DNA of 64,000 bases from Sipunculus nudus (Eukaryota > Annelida > Sipuncula > Golfingiida > Sipunculidae). The notes under the pieces are model-generated. The model saw nothing but the letters and a program-made list of their open reading frames with translations. It did not search any database and was not told where the DNA came from. The translations under genes and the position numbers were made by a program. Position 1 is the stretch's first letter; each line of letters opens with the position of its first letter. The DNA is taken from positions 39,874,695 through 39,938,694 of the forward strand of contig CM049316.1 of NCBI GenBank assembly GCA_026874595.1. Reading direction: 5' to 3'. Of the stretch, positions 29,301-40,062 are shown piece by piece.

Positions 29301-29640
29301 TACCTCAGATACGGGTTACACTAACACTTCGGGCATGAAATACTCCACAAAGTTTTTGTCATTATTAATATGTGCTATATCTGGGGTAACGGCATGAAAT
29401 ACTCCAGTGAGTGTTTGTCACTTTTAATATATGCTATATCCGGGATACGGGTTACCCTAACCCTTCGGGCATGAAATACTCCAGTAAGTGTTTGTCACTT
29501 ATAATATATGCAATATCCGGGAAAGAGGTTACCCTAACCCTTCGGGCATGACATACCCCTTTAAGTGTTTGTCACTATTAATATATGCTCTATCCGGGAT
29601 AAGGGTTCCCTAACCCTCGGGCGTGAAATACTCCTTTCAG
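23370..29640. repeat. Rearranged A-type satellite block
   Basis: Monomer order returns to type A with insertions and deletions. The 72-codon frame of repeat A reappears at 27,705, the 381-bp subunits lie at 26,530-27,672, and the A-start unit appears at 28,511. The last two 381-bp subunits share a private GTGACTATTA variant (26,911 and 27,292), a mark of local homogenisation. A partial A copy runs 28,511 to about 29,640. Confidence 0.78.
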
Positions 29641-32600
29641 GGTTTGTCACTATTCATATATGCAATATCCGGGAAAGAGGTTACCCTAACCCTTCGGGCA
29701 TGACATACCCCTTTAAGTGTTTGTCACTATTAATATATGCAATATCCGGAAAACGGGTTACCCTAACCCTTCGGGCATGACATACAACTTTAAGTGTTTG
29801 TCACTATTAATATATGCTCTATCAAGGATAAAGGTTCCCTATCACTCGGGCGTGAAATACTCCAGTAAGTGTTTGTCACTATTCATATATGCTATATCCA
29901 GGATACGGGTTACTCTAACCCTTTGGGCATGAAATACTCCAGTAGGTGTTTGTCACTATTAATATATGCTATATTCAGGATACGGGTTACCCTAACCCTT
30001 CGGGCATGAAATACTCCAGTGAGTGTTTGTCCCTATTAATATATGCTATATCCGGGATACGGGTTACCCTAACCTTTCAGGCATGACTTACTCCTATAAA
30101 TGTTTGTCGCTAATAATATATGCTATATCTAGGATACGGGTTACCCTAACCCTTCATGCATGAAATACTCCAGTGGGTGTTTGTCATTTTTAATTTATGC
30201 TTTATCCGGGATATGAGTTAACCTTACACTTTGTACATGAAATACTCCAATAAGTGTTTGTCACTATAAATATATGGTATATCCGGGATACGGGTTAGGT
30301 TTACCCTCCGGGAATGAAATATTCCAGTAAGTGTTTGTCCCTATTAATATATGCTATATCTAGGATACGGGTTACCCTAACCCTTCGGGCATGAATACTC
30401 CAGTGAGTGTTTGTCACTATTAATATATGCTATATCCGGGATACGGGTTACCCTAACCCTTCGGGCATGAAAAACTCCAGTTAGTGTTTGTCACTTATAA
30501 TATATGCCATATCGGAATGCGGGTTACCCAAACCTTTTGGGCATGACATACCCCTTTAAGTGTTTGTCACTATTAATATATGCTCTATCCAGGATAAAGG
30601 TTTCCTAACCCTCGGGCGTGAAATACTCCTGTAAGTGTTTGTCACTATTCATATATGCTATATCCGGGAAACGGGTTACCCTAACCCTTCGGGTATGAAA
30701 TACTCCAGTAAGTGTATGTCACTATTAATGTATGCTATATCTGAGATACCGGTTACCCTAACCCTTCGGGCATGAAATACTACAGTAGGTGTTTGCCACT
30801 ATGAATATATGCTATATCCAGGATACGAGTTACCGTAACCCTTCGGGCATGAAATACTCAAATAAGTGTTTCTCGTTATTATTATATGCTAAATCCAGGT
30901 AGGTGTTTGTCACTTTTAATATATGCTATATCCGGGATACGGGTTACCCTAACCCTTCGGGCATGGAATACTCCACTAGGTGTTTGTCACTATTAATATA
31001 TGCTATATCTGGGATACAAGTTACCGTAACCCTTCGGGCATGAAATACTCCAGTAAGTGTTTGTCAATATTATTATATGCTAAATCCAGGACCCCGTAAG
31101 TGTTTGTCACTATTAATATATGCTATATCCGGGAAACGGGTTACCCTAAACCTTCGGGTATGAAATACTCCAGTAAGTGTATGTCACTATTAATGTATGC
31201 TATATCTGAGATACGGGTTACCCTAACCCTTCGGGCATGAAATACTACAGTAGGTGTTTGCCACTATGAATATATGCTATATCTAGGATACGAGTTACCG
31301 TAACGCTTCGGGCATGAAATACTCAAATAAGTGTTTCTCGTTATTATTATATGCTAAATCCAGGTAGGTGTTTGTCACTATTAATATATGCTATATCCGG
31401 GATACGGGTTACCCTAACCCTTCGGGCATGGAATACTCCACTAGGTGTTTGTCACTATTAATATATGCTATATCTGGGATACAAGTTACCGTAACCCTTC
31501 GGGCATGAAATACTCCAGTAAGTGTTTGTCAATATTATTATATGCTAAATCCAGGACCCCGTAAGTGTTTGTCACTATTAATATATGCTATATCCGGGAA
31601 ACGGGTTACCCAAACCCTTCGGGTATGAAATAATTTCAGTAAGTGTATGTCACTATTATTGTAGGCTATACCTCAGATACGGGTTACAATAACACTTCGG
31701 GCATGAAATACTCCACAAATTTTTTGTCATTATTAATATGTGCTATATCTGGGGTAACGGCATGAAATACTCCAGTGAGTGTTTGTCACTTTTAATATAT
31801 GCTATATCCGGGATACGGGTTACCCTAACCCTTCGGGCATGAAATACTCCAGTAAGTGTTTGTCACTTATAATATATGCAATATCCGGGAAACAGGTTAC
31901 CCTAACCCTTCGGGCATGACATACCCCTTTAAGTGTTTGTCACTATTAATATATGCTCTATCCGGGATAAGGGTTCCCTAACCCTCGGGCGTGAAATACT
32001 CCTTTAAGGGTTTGTCACTATTCATATATGCTATATCCAAGATAAGGGTACCCTAACCCTTCGGGCATAAAATAACCCCGTGTTTGTCACTATTAATATA
32101 TGCTATATCCGGGATACGGGTAACCCTAACCCTTCGGGCATGAAATACTCCAGTAAGTGTTTGTCACTTATAATATATGCAATATCCGGAAAACGGGTTA
32201 CCCTAACCCTTCGGGCATGACATACAACTTTAAGTGTTTGTCACTATTCATATATGCTATATCCAGGATACGGGTTACCCTAACCCTTTGGGCATGAAAT
32301 AATCCAGTAGGTGTTTGTCATTATTAATATATGCTATATCCGGGATACGGGTTACCCTAACCCTTCGGGCATGAAATACTCCAGTAAGTGTTTGTCACTT
32401 ATAATATATGCAATATCCGGAAAACGGGTTACCCTAACCCTTCGGGCATGACATACAACTTTAAGTGTTTGTCACTATTAATATATGCTCTATCAAGGAT
32501 AAAGGTTCCCTATCACTCGGGCGTGAAATACTCCAGTAAGTGTTTGTCACTATTCATATATGCTATATCCAGGATACGGGTTACTCTAACCCTTTGGGCA

Positions 32601-33279
32601 TGAAATACTCCAGTAGGTGTTTGTCACTATTAATATATGCTATATTCAGGATACGGGTTACCCTAACCCTTCGGGCATGAAATACTCCAGTGAGTGTTTG
32701 TCCCTATTAATATATGCTATATCCGGGATACGGGTTACCCTAACCTTTCAGGCATGACTTACTCCTATAAATGTTTGTCGCTAATAATATATGCTATATC
32801 TAGGATACGGGTTACCCTAACCCTTCATGCATGAAATACTCCAGTGGGTATTTGTCACTATTAATATATGCTTTATCCGGGATACGGGTACCCTAACCCG
32901 TTGGGCATGAAATACTTCAGTAAGTGATTGTCACTTATAATATATGCAATATCCGGAAAACGGGTTACCCTAACCCTTTGGGCATGACATACAACTTTAT
33001 GTGTTTGTCACTATTAATATATGCTCTATCCGGGATAAGGGTTCCCTAACCCTCGGGCGTGAAATACTCCTTTAAGGGTTTGTCACTATTCATATATGCT
33101 ATATCCGGGATACGGGTTACCCTAACCCTTTGGGCATGAAATACTCCAGTAGGTGTTTGTCATTATTAATATATGCTATATCCGGGATACGGGTTACCCT
33201 AACCCTTCGGACATGAAATACTCCAGTAAGTGTTCTATATCCGGGAAACGGGTTACCCTAACCCTTCGGACATGAAATA
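29641..33279. repeat. B-type and mixed satellite at array end
   Basis: B-type monomers return. The 71-codon B frame is present at 29,717 and at 32,388, with A-type units between them. A 465-bp block starting at 30,661 is repeated at 31,126. The last monomers, after about 32,850, are shortened and irregular, and the array stops in ATGAAATAT at about 33,279. Confidence 0.78.
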
Positions 33280-34296
33280 TGGTTGTTGCAAGAGGCAGTA
33301 CATGCTAGGAACACCCATGTTCAATCCACATTGGGGTGATGACAGAGCAGTAGCATTGATCCAGAGCATTATAAAATGTCTCTCCTGAGAATGTTGAATG
33401 TAGCCTTATCTTATGGGCCAAGAATTACCAATAATTTTGGTACTGACTTTGGAACATTATTAAGCACAATTTTGGTATCTAAGCTCATCTTCAATAAAAG
33501 GGATATTAAACTAAGTGCATCACACAGGAGTCATGTTGCAAGTTGTCCATAATGTAACACGTAGTGAACCCATCTGCAATATATTAGCCTTGTATGCATA
33601 TGATTTTTGCAAAACACAAACTGTACAGAAAGATTTCTTACATCATGAATGTATTGTGTGATCTGTTGTAAATTGTCTCAATAGGATAGAGAATTGGGCA
33701 TCTGTTGACAATAATAAGCAAAAAAAAAAAATAAATAAAAATCTGTCATTAAAAAAGTGGAGTAATTAAATAAAACTATCCTAGGATCAGAAGGACACGT
33801 CAGAGAAACACTGCACTATAAGGTGTTTGTATAAGCGGCATAATATAACACCCTATTGTTGTGGATATGTGGTTAGTGTGAGGATGTAAATATAGTTTGG
33901 GGGGGGGGGGGGGGGCAAGCCAAGAAGTAGAGCAAATAATTTTTATGGATACTGTGGCAACTGCCAAGGCAAAAACATCTTACTATTTAAAAAAAAGATG
34001 AGTTACTGCTATATGTGTTAGTGGAAGTGATGTAAAGAAACTTATGAATATTTTTAACCATTGTATGTGTTAATATAAATGGAGCGGGTCATGTACTGTA
34101 TATATTACAGACATTTATATCATTGGCGCTATGAAGAAGTCAAAAACATAGCAGGGAGATTGCATAAGTCATGATGATAATGAGTATAAAAATTAAATGA
34201 GGTCTGTATGTAAAATAAAAGTTTAAAGAAGGGGATGCGAGTTGAGTTTTTTTAGCACAATAAATATTTAGCAATTGATGAACTGCAAAAATTGTT
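33280..34296. other. AT-rich spacer, no gene seen
   Basis: The spacer is unique-looking AT-rich DNA between the homogeneous array and its decayed remnant. It has short homopolymers (an A run at about 33,720 and a G run of about 16 at 33,899), no long reading frame and no recognisable transposon ends. It could be an insertion into the array or simply flanking DNA. Confidence 0.7.
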
Positions 34297-34950
34297 TTTG
34301 GGCAATAATATACGCTTTATACGGTTATGGGTTACCCTAACCCTTCAGACAAGAAATAACCAATGTGTTTATCACTGTTAATATATGGTATATTACAGAC
34401 AGGCTGACCCTTAATCTTCGACATAAAATACTAGAAATATTGTTAGTAAATATTAATATATGCTGTTCAAGGATACAGGTAACCTTACCTACGGACATGA
34501 AATACTCCAGTCAGTGCTCCTCACTGGTGATATATGCTATATCCGGGATATAGATTACTCAAACCCTTCTGCCATTAAATACTCCAGTAAGTGTTGTTCA
34601 CTATTAAAATGTGCTGAATCTAGGATATGGGTTACCTGAACCCTTTATGCATGAATACTGGAGCGTTTGTCACTATTAATATATGCTAAATGCAAGATAC
34701 GGGTTAACCTCCGCCTTCAAACTTGAATTACTCGAATAAGTCTTTTTAACTAATAATAAATGGTATATCTGGGATACGGTTTACCCTAACCCTTCAAATT
34801 TTAAATCACCAATCAGACTATACTCCAGGAAGTATAAATATAAGGTATATCTGGGATACGGGTTACCCTAACCCTTCAGGTGTGAATACTCCAGTAAGTC
34901 GTTGTCACTATTAATATATGCTACATCCAGGCTACAGGATACCTTAATAT
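34297..34950. repeat. Decayed outlying satellite monomers
   Basis: About eight strongly diverged monomers keep the order seen in the array: TTTGTCACTATTAATATATGC, an ATCCGGGATA-like stretch, GGGTTACC, AACCCTTC, ATGAAATACTCCAGTAAG. Many carry indels and substitutions, unlike the near-identical units before 33,279. This is the usual pattern at a satellite edge that no longer takes part in homogenisation. The short frame at 34,365-34,553 is not a gene. Confidence 0.88.
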
Positions 34951-35352
34951 TTTAATATAACATGTAGAGACATAGATGGAACGGACAACAGCAATGCAAT
35001 GAAGTAAGAGAAGTGAACAGCAAATGCATCACACATGAATCAGTGACTTTATATTATAAATATAAACATATAGAATTTCTGCGAGATATAAATTATTATA
35101 GAGTAATGCATAAGTACCTGAAATCAGGACATTGGAATGAAATCTGGACAGTTCTAATCCTGAAAGTGTTGGATGTTCATCAGAATTAGAACTAATGCTA
35201 ATCACCAAATATGAATTAATGGAGAAAGTTTTACAGAAAAACATGTGACCAACCCCAAAATAAATGTGCAATATTGTGTATAAACAGAAGATTCATATAA
35301 GAACGATTCTGACATTAATGTAATATTTGCACTCTGTCATGATATTTATACC
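34951..35352. other. AT-rich DNA, no gene seen
   Basis: The only reading frame is 80 codons (35,271-35,029, minus). It has no recognisable domain and is typical of chance in this base composition. Confidence 0.6.
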
Positions 35353-35728
35353 GATGCAAGGACTTCAGATTACGCCCCCCCTCAGGTTACCCCCCATTAA
35401 TCTGAAATCGATTTCAGATTACCCCCGGGGGTAGCCTGAACCTGATTTCAGGTTACCCCCTACATTTCAGATTACCCCCTCACCGATCAAGCTGATATGA
35501 TTACTTTTTGTGTAAGTAGCTAGGATATCACCGCTCCAGACATATTTATTTACCACATCCTCATCTGGCTGGTGATATAGTGGTCAGCTCCGTCGGGCCG
35601 TACATGGGTCTCTCTGTCCGTAACCTCTTCGTAACACGTATTATCTCAAAACGTTACTCACATCCCATTTTAATTAACTTGGCAGGTGTACTCATTTATA
35701 ATTGCAGGCAATTTGTAAGATAGAAACT

Positions 35729-35826
35729 AGGGCTGTATCACTATATCGAAATATCGATACGAATCGATACGCGACATCGATACGATAACCGAAATGCGTT
35801 GCATGCTGTATCGGTCGTATCGATGT
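35729..35826. repeat. ATCGATAC-rich palindromic repeat
   Basis: From AGGGCTGTATC onward the sequence is packed with ATATCGA and ATCGATAC words on both strands, ending TCGTATCGATG. It resembles small dispersed MITE-like repeats that start CAGGGCTGTAT. The identification is by appearance only. The 130-codon minus-strand frame that crosses it (36,119-35,727) has no recognisable domain. Confidence 0.4.
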
Positions 35827-36136
35827 AAAACATTGATTGCTAACGAATAGGGATATGAATCAAAGTTCAAATATAACCTTGATGATTTATAAAAATAAAT
35901 GCATTGTATATTTGTTGTTTTGCCTTTAACGACTTGATTGGAAATGTTTATACGCATGCACGTCAGTACTTCAATGAAAAGCAGGTGCATGTAAGCGATA
36001 ATAGGAAAATGATACTGACTTTCCTCTTTATTAATGAAATCTATATTCACATCACATATTGCTACAAGGAACAAGGTACATTTACGTCTATATCCTATAT
36101 ATGTGTGTGTGTGTGACACTTATTCGCTTTATGTTA

Positions 36137-36535
36137 CAGTGAAACCGCGGGTTGCAGGCGGACACCTAACGGACACATTTTGGGCCGACGGAGCGTTTTT
36201 ACTACTTTTTAAACCCCATTAAGGCCAGGCCACACCGAACGCTGCCCTGCGCCGCAAAGCGCTGCAAATAAACGGCCGAGCACTTTTGCGGCGCTGCAAA
36301 GCGGAGAAAGTTGAACTTTTTTCAGCTTTGTTTCGACGGGCTGTAACATATAATTAAGGTTTAATATTAAAGGAAAAATACCGGTGTTTATATGGTTGAT
36401 AAAATCCAATACTTGAGTCTCCGACATGTTGCCGCAGCCGGACTTCCTGGGCCCGACTCCCTCTGGGGCGGACACCCCGCTACAACGAACAAATTGTCCA
36501 GTCCCGTGAATGTCTTCCCCAGAGGGGTTTCACTG
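36137..36535. mobile_element. TA-flanked MITE with CAGTGAAACC termini
   Basis: The element starts CAGTGAAACC (36,137-36,146) and ends GGTTTCACTG (36,526-36,535), a perfect 10-bp inverted repeat. It is flanked by TA on both sides (36,135-36,136 and 36,536-36,537), as expected for Tc1/mariner/pogo-type insertion. A second inverted match lies further in (GGCGGACACC on the left; the mirrored GGCGGACACC copy at about 36,469 belongs to the right arm). The 399-bp interior is GC-richer than its surroundings and has no transposase. A relative of its right end occurs at 46,001-46,072. Confidence 0.72.
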
Positions 36536-36537
36536 TA

Positions 36538-37983
36538 TATCATTTTATCTCTTTTTTATTATTTTCGCAGTCAGTAATAGGTTACTTGAAACTCCCAAGT
36601 TTCACATCAGACGTGAAATAAATGGTTGAAGCCTGGGGACGAATTCTGTTCACACACGAGATTGACTCACTCCAAAAAAAGCTATAAGAATTATCACAAA
36701 TAGCAAATACAATGCCAACAGTGAACCGATTGTTAAATTATTAAAAATCCTAAAAATTAACGACATCTTCAGACTAAATATATTAAAATTTGACTATAAT
36801 TACTGCCATGAATCAGTATCCAAATATTTACAAATATTTATTTTTTCAACAAGGACTATGACACATGAACGAAACGAGAATTAGTCTAAGCCATAAAAAA
36901 TTAGCTTTTACCAATAACAATCTATAATTTCAGTAATTCAAGTTGTAAATCTTCCGAGTTTGTTGCCAATTTCCTCATTAAAACATATAGTCTCAAATAT
37001 TAAGAATGTATAATCATTTAACCACCATATTTATGTACATTTTCTCTTTCTCTCTCCATGTTTCATGCACAGGGGGCTGTTGTGTCGGCGCATTAAAATC
37101 CTTAACAATAGTCCCTAGACATAATAAAAACAAACATATTGACAAACATATTGAATATATTTAGTATGGATGCTTTACTTTTATGTCTTAAAAAATATTC
37201 TCTCTCTCTCTCTCTATCTCTCTCTCTCACTAATGGATTCAGCGGTCTAAAATTAAAAATTATTAATAATCAGTGGCTTTGGAACACTAAATAAATATAT
37301 TTTATATGTTAAACATTGATTTATGTTAAAATAAAAGAAGGAAAACCATTCAAGTGGGCAACTACAACATAGAGACACGACATATTAAAAATACATATAA
37401 CACGCGATAAATTATGTATAAATTGTTCTTCTACCATGACAAAATACGGGACTTTTTATGTCATATTTTTATAATTTAAATTCGTCAAAATATCCTCCGA
37501 TCGAATTTTAGCGGGTTTTTTATTTTGTCTTTCCAAAGAAGTAATTGTTTCGAATAAAAACCAAAATAAACTGTCTACCATTTTTTTCCATGTACAAACC
37601 TAATGTCCGACTTCAACGACCTCACTAAACAAGCCAGGAAGATAGCTGCAGTATGCTTGCCAGTTGCCGTACTTCATGATCACGAAAGATAGCATTTAAA
37701 TTATGGATGTAATTATCATACCCAGTTAATGTGCAAGACTGTATGTTTCATTAATAGTTGGTGTATTTATAATTTAAATTGAGAGAGAATGTTTTGTACC
37801 TTTTGTATTACAGGTATAATGAAAATTTGATGATAATAATTATCATCGCTATTTTTTCTATTGTTATTATTATAAAAAGTAGTAGTTCTAGTAGAAGTAG
37901 TTGTGGTTTTTTTGTTGTTGTTTTCAGGTTACTTAAGGTAATGTAGTTAAGATAAGCATCTAAATAATCATAATTAATCAATA
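36538..37983. other. AT-rich DNA with TC microsatellite, no gene
   Basis: No supported gene is seen. A CT dinucleotide microsatellite lies at about 37,197-37,229 (one interruption, CTAT). The rest is low-complexity AT-rich sequence, with TTATTATTAT and TAGTAGTTCTAG-type simple repeats around 37,830-37,900. Confidence 0.6.
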
Positions 37984-38244
37984 TGGGGGAGGGGTAATCT
38001 GAAATTGGAGGGGGTAATCTGAAATCGATTTCAGATTACCCCCCCCCCCCCTGGTAATCTGAACGGGGGGTAATTTGAATTCGGTACATCAATTTAATGG
38101 GGTCACGTAAGCCGACTTCTATGCCTCGACCAGCATAGAAGCAAGTAGAATGCTTCAGAAGAACAGAGTCTCTGTTTAAATTAATTGAAAGCTACTTAAC
38201 TAATTGTAAACAATGCGTAGTTCTAGAGGGCTCAGAGTCAAATA

Positions 38245-38262
38245 GTTAATATATATATATAT
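38245..38262. repeat. Short TA microsatellite
   Basis: A TA dinucleotide run sits immediately upstream of the LINE fragment. It may mark where the 5'-truncated copy was inserted. Confidence 0.6.
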
Positions 38263-38269
38263 ATTTTCA

Positions 38270-39306
38270 GGTGTGCCGCAGGGTTCTATACTGGGACTAC
38301 TCTTGTTTCTTGTTTATGTTAGCGATATTGAATTGCACATAAAAAATAATATTAAAATGTAAGCTGATGACACCTGTATATATTCTGTTACTGACAACCC
38401 GGACGATTTAGCAGATTCTCTCAACAGTGACTTGCAGCGCTTGAGCCAGTGGGCTAAGAAATGGCATTTACAAATGAACCCAACGAAAACTAAAGTTATA
38501 TGTTTGTCAAGTAAAATTCGTACAATACTCATCCACTGCTGTATTTTGATGACGTCAAACTGAATGACATGACCAGCGTAAAACACCTCGGGGATATACT
38601 AACAAAAGACTTGTCATTGTTCGAACAAAATAATAATTTTTGGTCTTAAAACTTCCAAAAAATGCCATTTTAAAATATTATAAATTCAACATGACTATGA
38701 AAATACTGGAACGGTTTTACAAAACAATGTTTCTTGCTGTTTTAGAATACGGGTTACAAGTATATAAGAGCTGCACAGCGAAAGAAACTAATCAAGTAGA
38801 AAGCATACAGAGAAGAGCCGCACGTATCTGCACCGGCGCTTTAATCACAACTACTCGAACAAAATGTAGGATGAGCTGCATTGGCCTCAACTGTCCTTAA
38901 GAAGAGATTTCGAAATATTTCTCACAATTTCAAAAATGGTCAATAAGCTATCGCCAATTTACTAGAGGAAACTAATTCCAGGGGGCGCGACGATTCCAAC
39001 TCTTATAATCTACGAAATAAAAACAACACATTGTACCACCTATGCTAAATGAACAATAAAAAATCTTTTTTGCCAAGTTCGTGTAAAATATGGAATAAAT
39101 TGCCCATTGAAATAAGAAAGATTAATTGTTTTAATTTTTTCGAGCGCGCCCTGAAAATTAATTTATTCAAAACCAAGAAACCAGGAGGCACATGTTTCTA
39201 TTTTTCCGTCAGAAAAGAAGAGATAATTATCAATAGATTCGAAGCTTGTCCCATGACTCAGTACGTACTTATTGAAAACCGGGAAAACGGAGAGCCCAAT
39301 ATGTAA
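38270..39306 (+). pseudogene. LINE reverse transcriptase fragment, broken
   Basis: Translation from 38,270 reads GVPQGSILG..LLFLVYVSDI, the classic LINE reverse-transcriptase palm motif. It is followed by an in-frame TAA at 38,360 exactly where the F of the FADDT catalytic motif should be (A-D-D-T remains). It continues through DDLADSLNSDLQRLSQWAKKWH to a frameshift near 38,545. After that the C-terminal parts appear in other frames: VKHLGDI (about 38,573), FYKTMFLAVLEYGLQVYKSC and SIQRRAARICTGAL (38,640-38,900), and WNKLPIEIRK (39,049-39,306). Endonuclease, ORF1 and the first part of the reverse transcriptase are missing. This is a 5'-truncated, dead non-LTR retrotransposon, probably of the jockey/CR1-like group; the clade is a guess. 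Confidence 0.88.
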
Positions 39307-40062
39307 CTGTATACTGCAGCTGAAGTAAAGCACGCAACACTATTTATTACAATGTTCAAGGTACACCCGAAATCGATCCGACATGTTCATGTTCATTGAA
39401 ACAGCATTTGACGAAGAAAAATACGATGTAAATTTCTGTATCAGACTTGACCCTAAAACTAAAACTGAAAACGAAAAGTGAAAGAGTTCATATTACATAT
39501 GAGAATTCCCGCATCAGACTTTCAAAGAGATAAGATACGCATAGCCTTTACACGGTTTATTATACACAAACAAAACTTTTTTAAGTGATACAATGTATAT
39601 ATACCAGAGTGCCTCACCACTTATATCTTGAACCCGCTTCTAGTGCAGAATATAGTAAACGGTTATCCTGCTATATTGTTTTCACGTCAGTTAATGTTTA
39701 GTCATTCTGTAAGATTATTTGTCGCCTATATTATGTTGTATATATTTTAGCACGTGCATATATGTCACCTTATGCTTAAAAGTCACCTTATGCGTATATG
39801 TTTATATGTTGTGATCGTCATTGTTAACATGTTATACATGCTTACAGAAGAGCATGTCTATTAGCCAATGGCTACTTTGTAATCCTGTTAATATAAATAT
39901 GTTCAAACCACGAAGATTTTGTAAGAGAAGGGCGACACAGGTTTTGTTTTTCAAAATTAAATATAAATACATCATTAGTTATTGAATAAAAAAAAATGCA
40001 ATGAACTGTAGCATATATTGTTCAAGAATTATGTCTATGATTAGTCAGTAACAGAACTTGCT
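39307..40062. other. AT-rich DNA, possible LINE 3' tail, no gene
   Basis: No open frame or recognisable element is seen. Part of it may be 3' untranslated sequence of the preceding LINE fragment, but no poly-A tail or target-site duplication could be fixed. A short repeat of GTCACCTTATGC occurs at about 39,766-39,795. Confidence 0.5.

Larger units (their letters stand above)
1..33279. repeat. 77-bp satellite array with telomere-like core
   Basis: The whole stretch is tandem copies of a monomer of about 77 bp (for example 901-977, with the next unit starting at 978). A typical unit opens with GTGTTTGTCACTATTAATAT, passes through TGCTATATCCGGGATACGG, then GTTACCCTAACCC, TTCGGGCATG and AAATACTCCAGTAA. 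Most units contain CCCTAACCC, one and a half animal-type telomeric repeats. Some units are truncated at fixed places, such as 454-490 (37 bp) and 645-687 (43 bp), and these lack the telomere-like core. The array runs off the left edge of the window and ends sharply at about 33,279. It has no credible gene; reading frames of about 60-72 codons recur only because the repeat recurs. A pericentromeric or subtelomeric location is inference. Confidence 0.97.
35353..38090. mobile_element. Possible 2.7-kb element with inverted terminal clusters
   Basis: The left end (35,353 to about 35,485) and right end (about 37,984-38,090) are imperfect inverted repeats of about 100 bp. Read inward, both start GATG, then a TTCA-ATTAC block, then C-runs and repeated TTTCAGATTACCCCC-like motifs. 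Each contains a perfect palindrome centred on GAAATCGATTTC (24 bp at 35,398-35,421; 34 bp at 38,010-38,043). No transposase is visible inside, only short frames, a nested MITE and a TC microsatellite. No clean target-site duplication is seen. It may be a non-autonomous foldback element, or two separate insertions of one small element in opposite orientation. Confidence 0.5.

Noticed and set aside
5202-32603. Recurrent 71-72-codon plus-strand frames inside the satellite (5,202, 11,209, 15,726, 20,738, 27,705, 29,565, 29,717, 32,388)
   Set aside because: They span about three monomers and recur only because the repeat does. The protein sequence is itself a repeat shifted by the 77-bp period, with no promoter or domain.
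1-33279. CRISPR-like regular repeats
   Set aside because: Units are contiguous tandem monomers without unique spacers, in eukaryotic DNA.
1-33279. CENP-B box in the satellite monomer
   Set aside because: The TTCG...CGGG spacing of the 17-bp box is not met on either strand of the consensus monomer.
35727-36119. 130-codon minus-strand frame
   Set aside because: It crosses an ATCGATAC repeat and low-complexity DNA, overlaps opposing frames and shows no domain.
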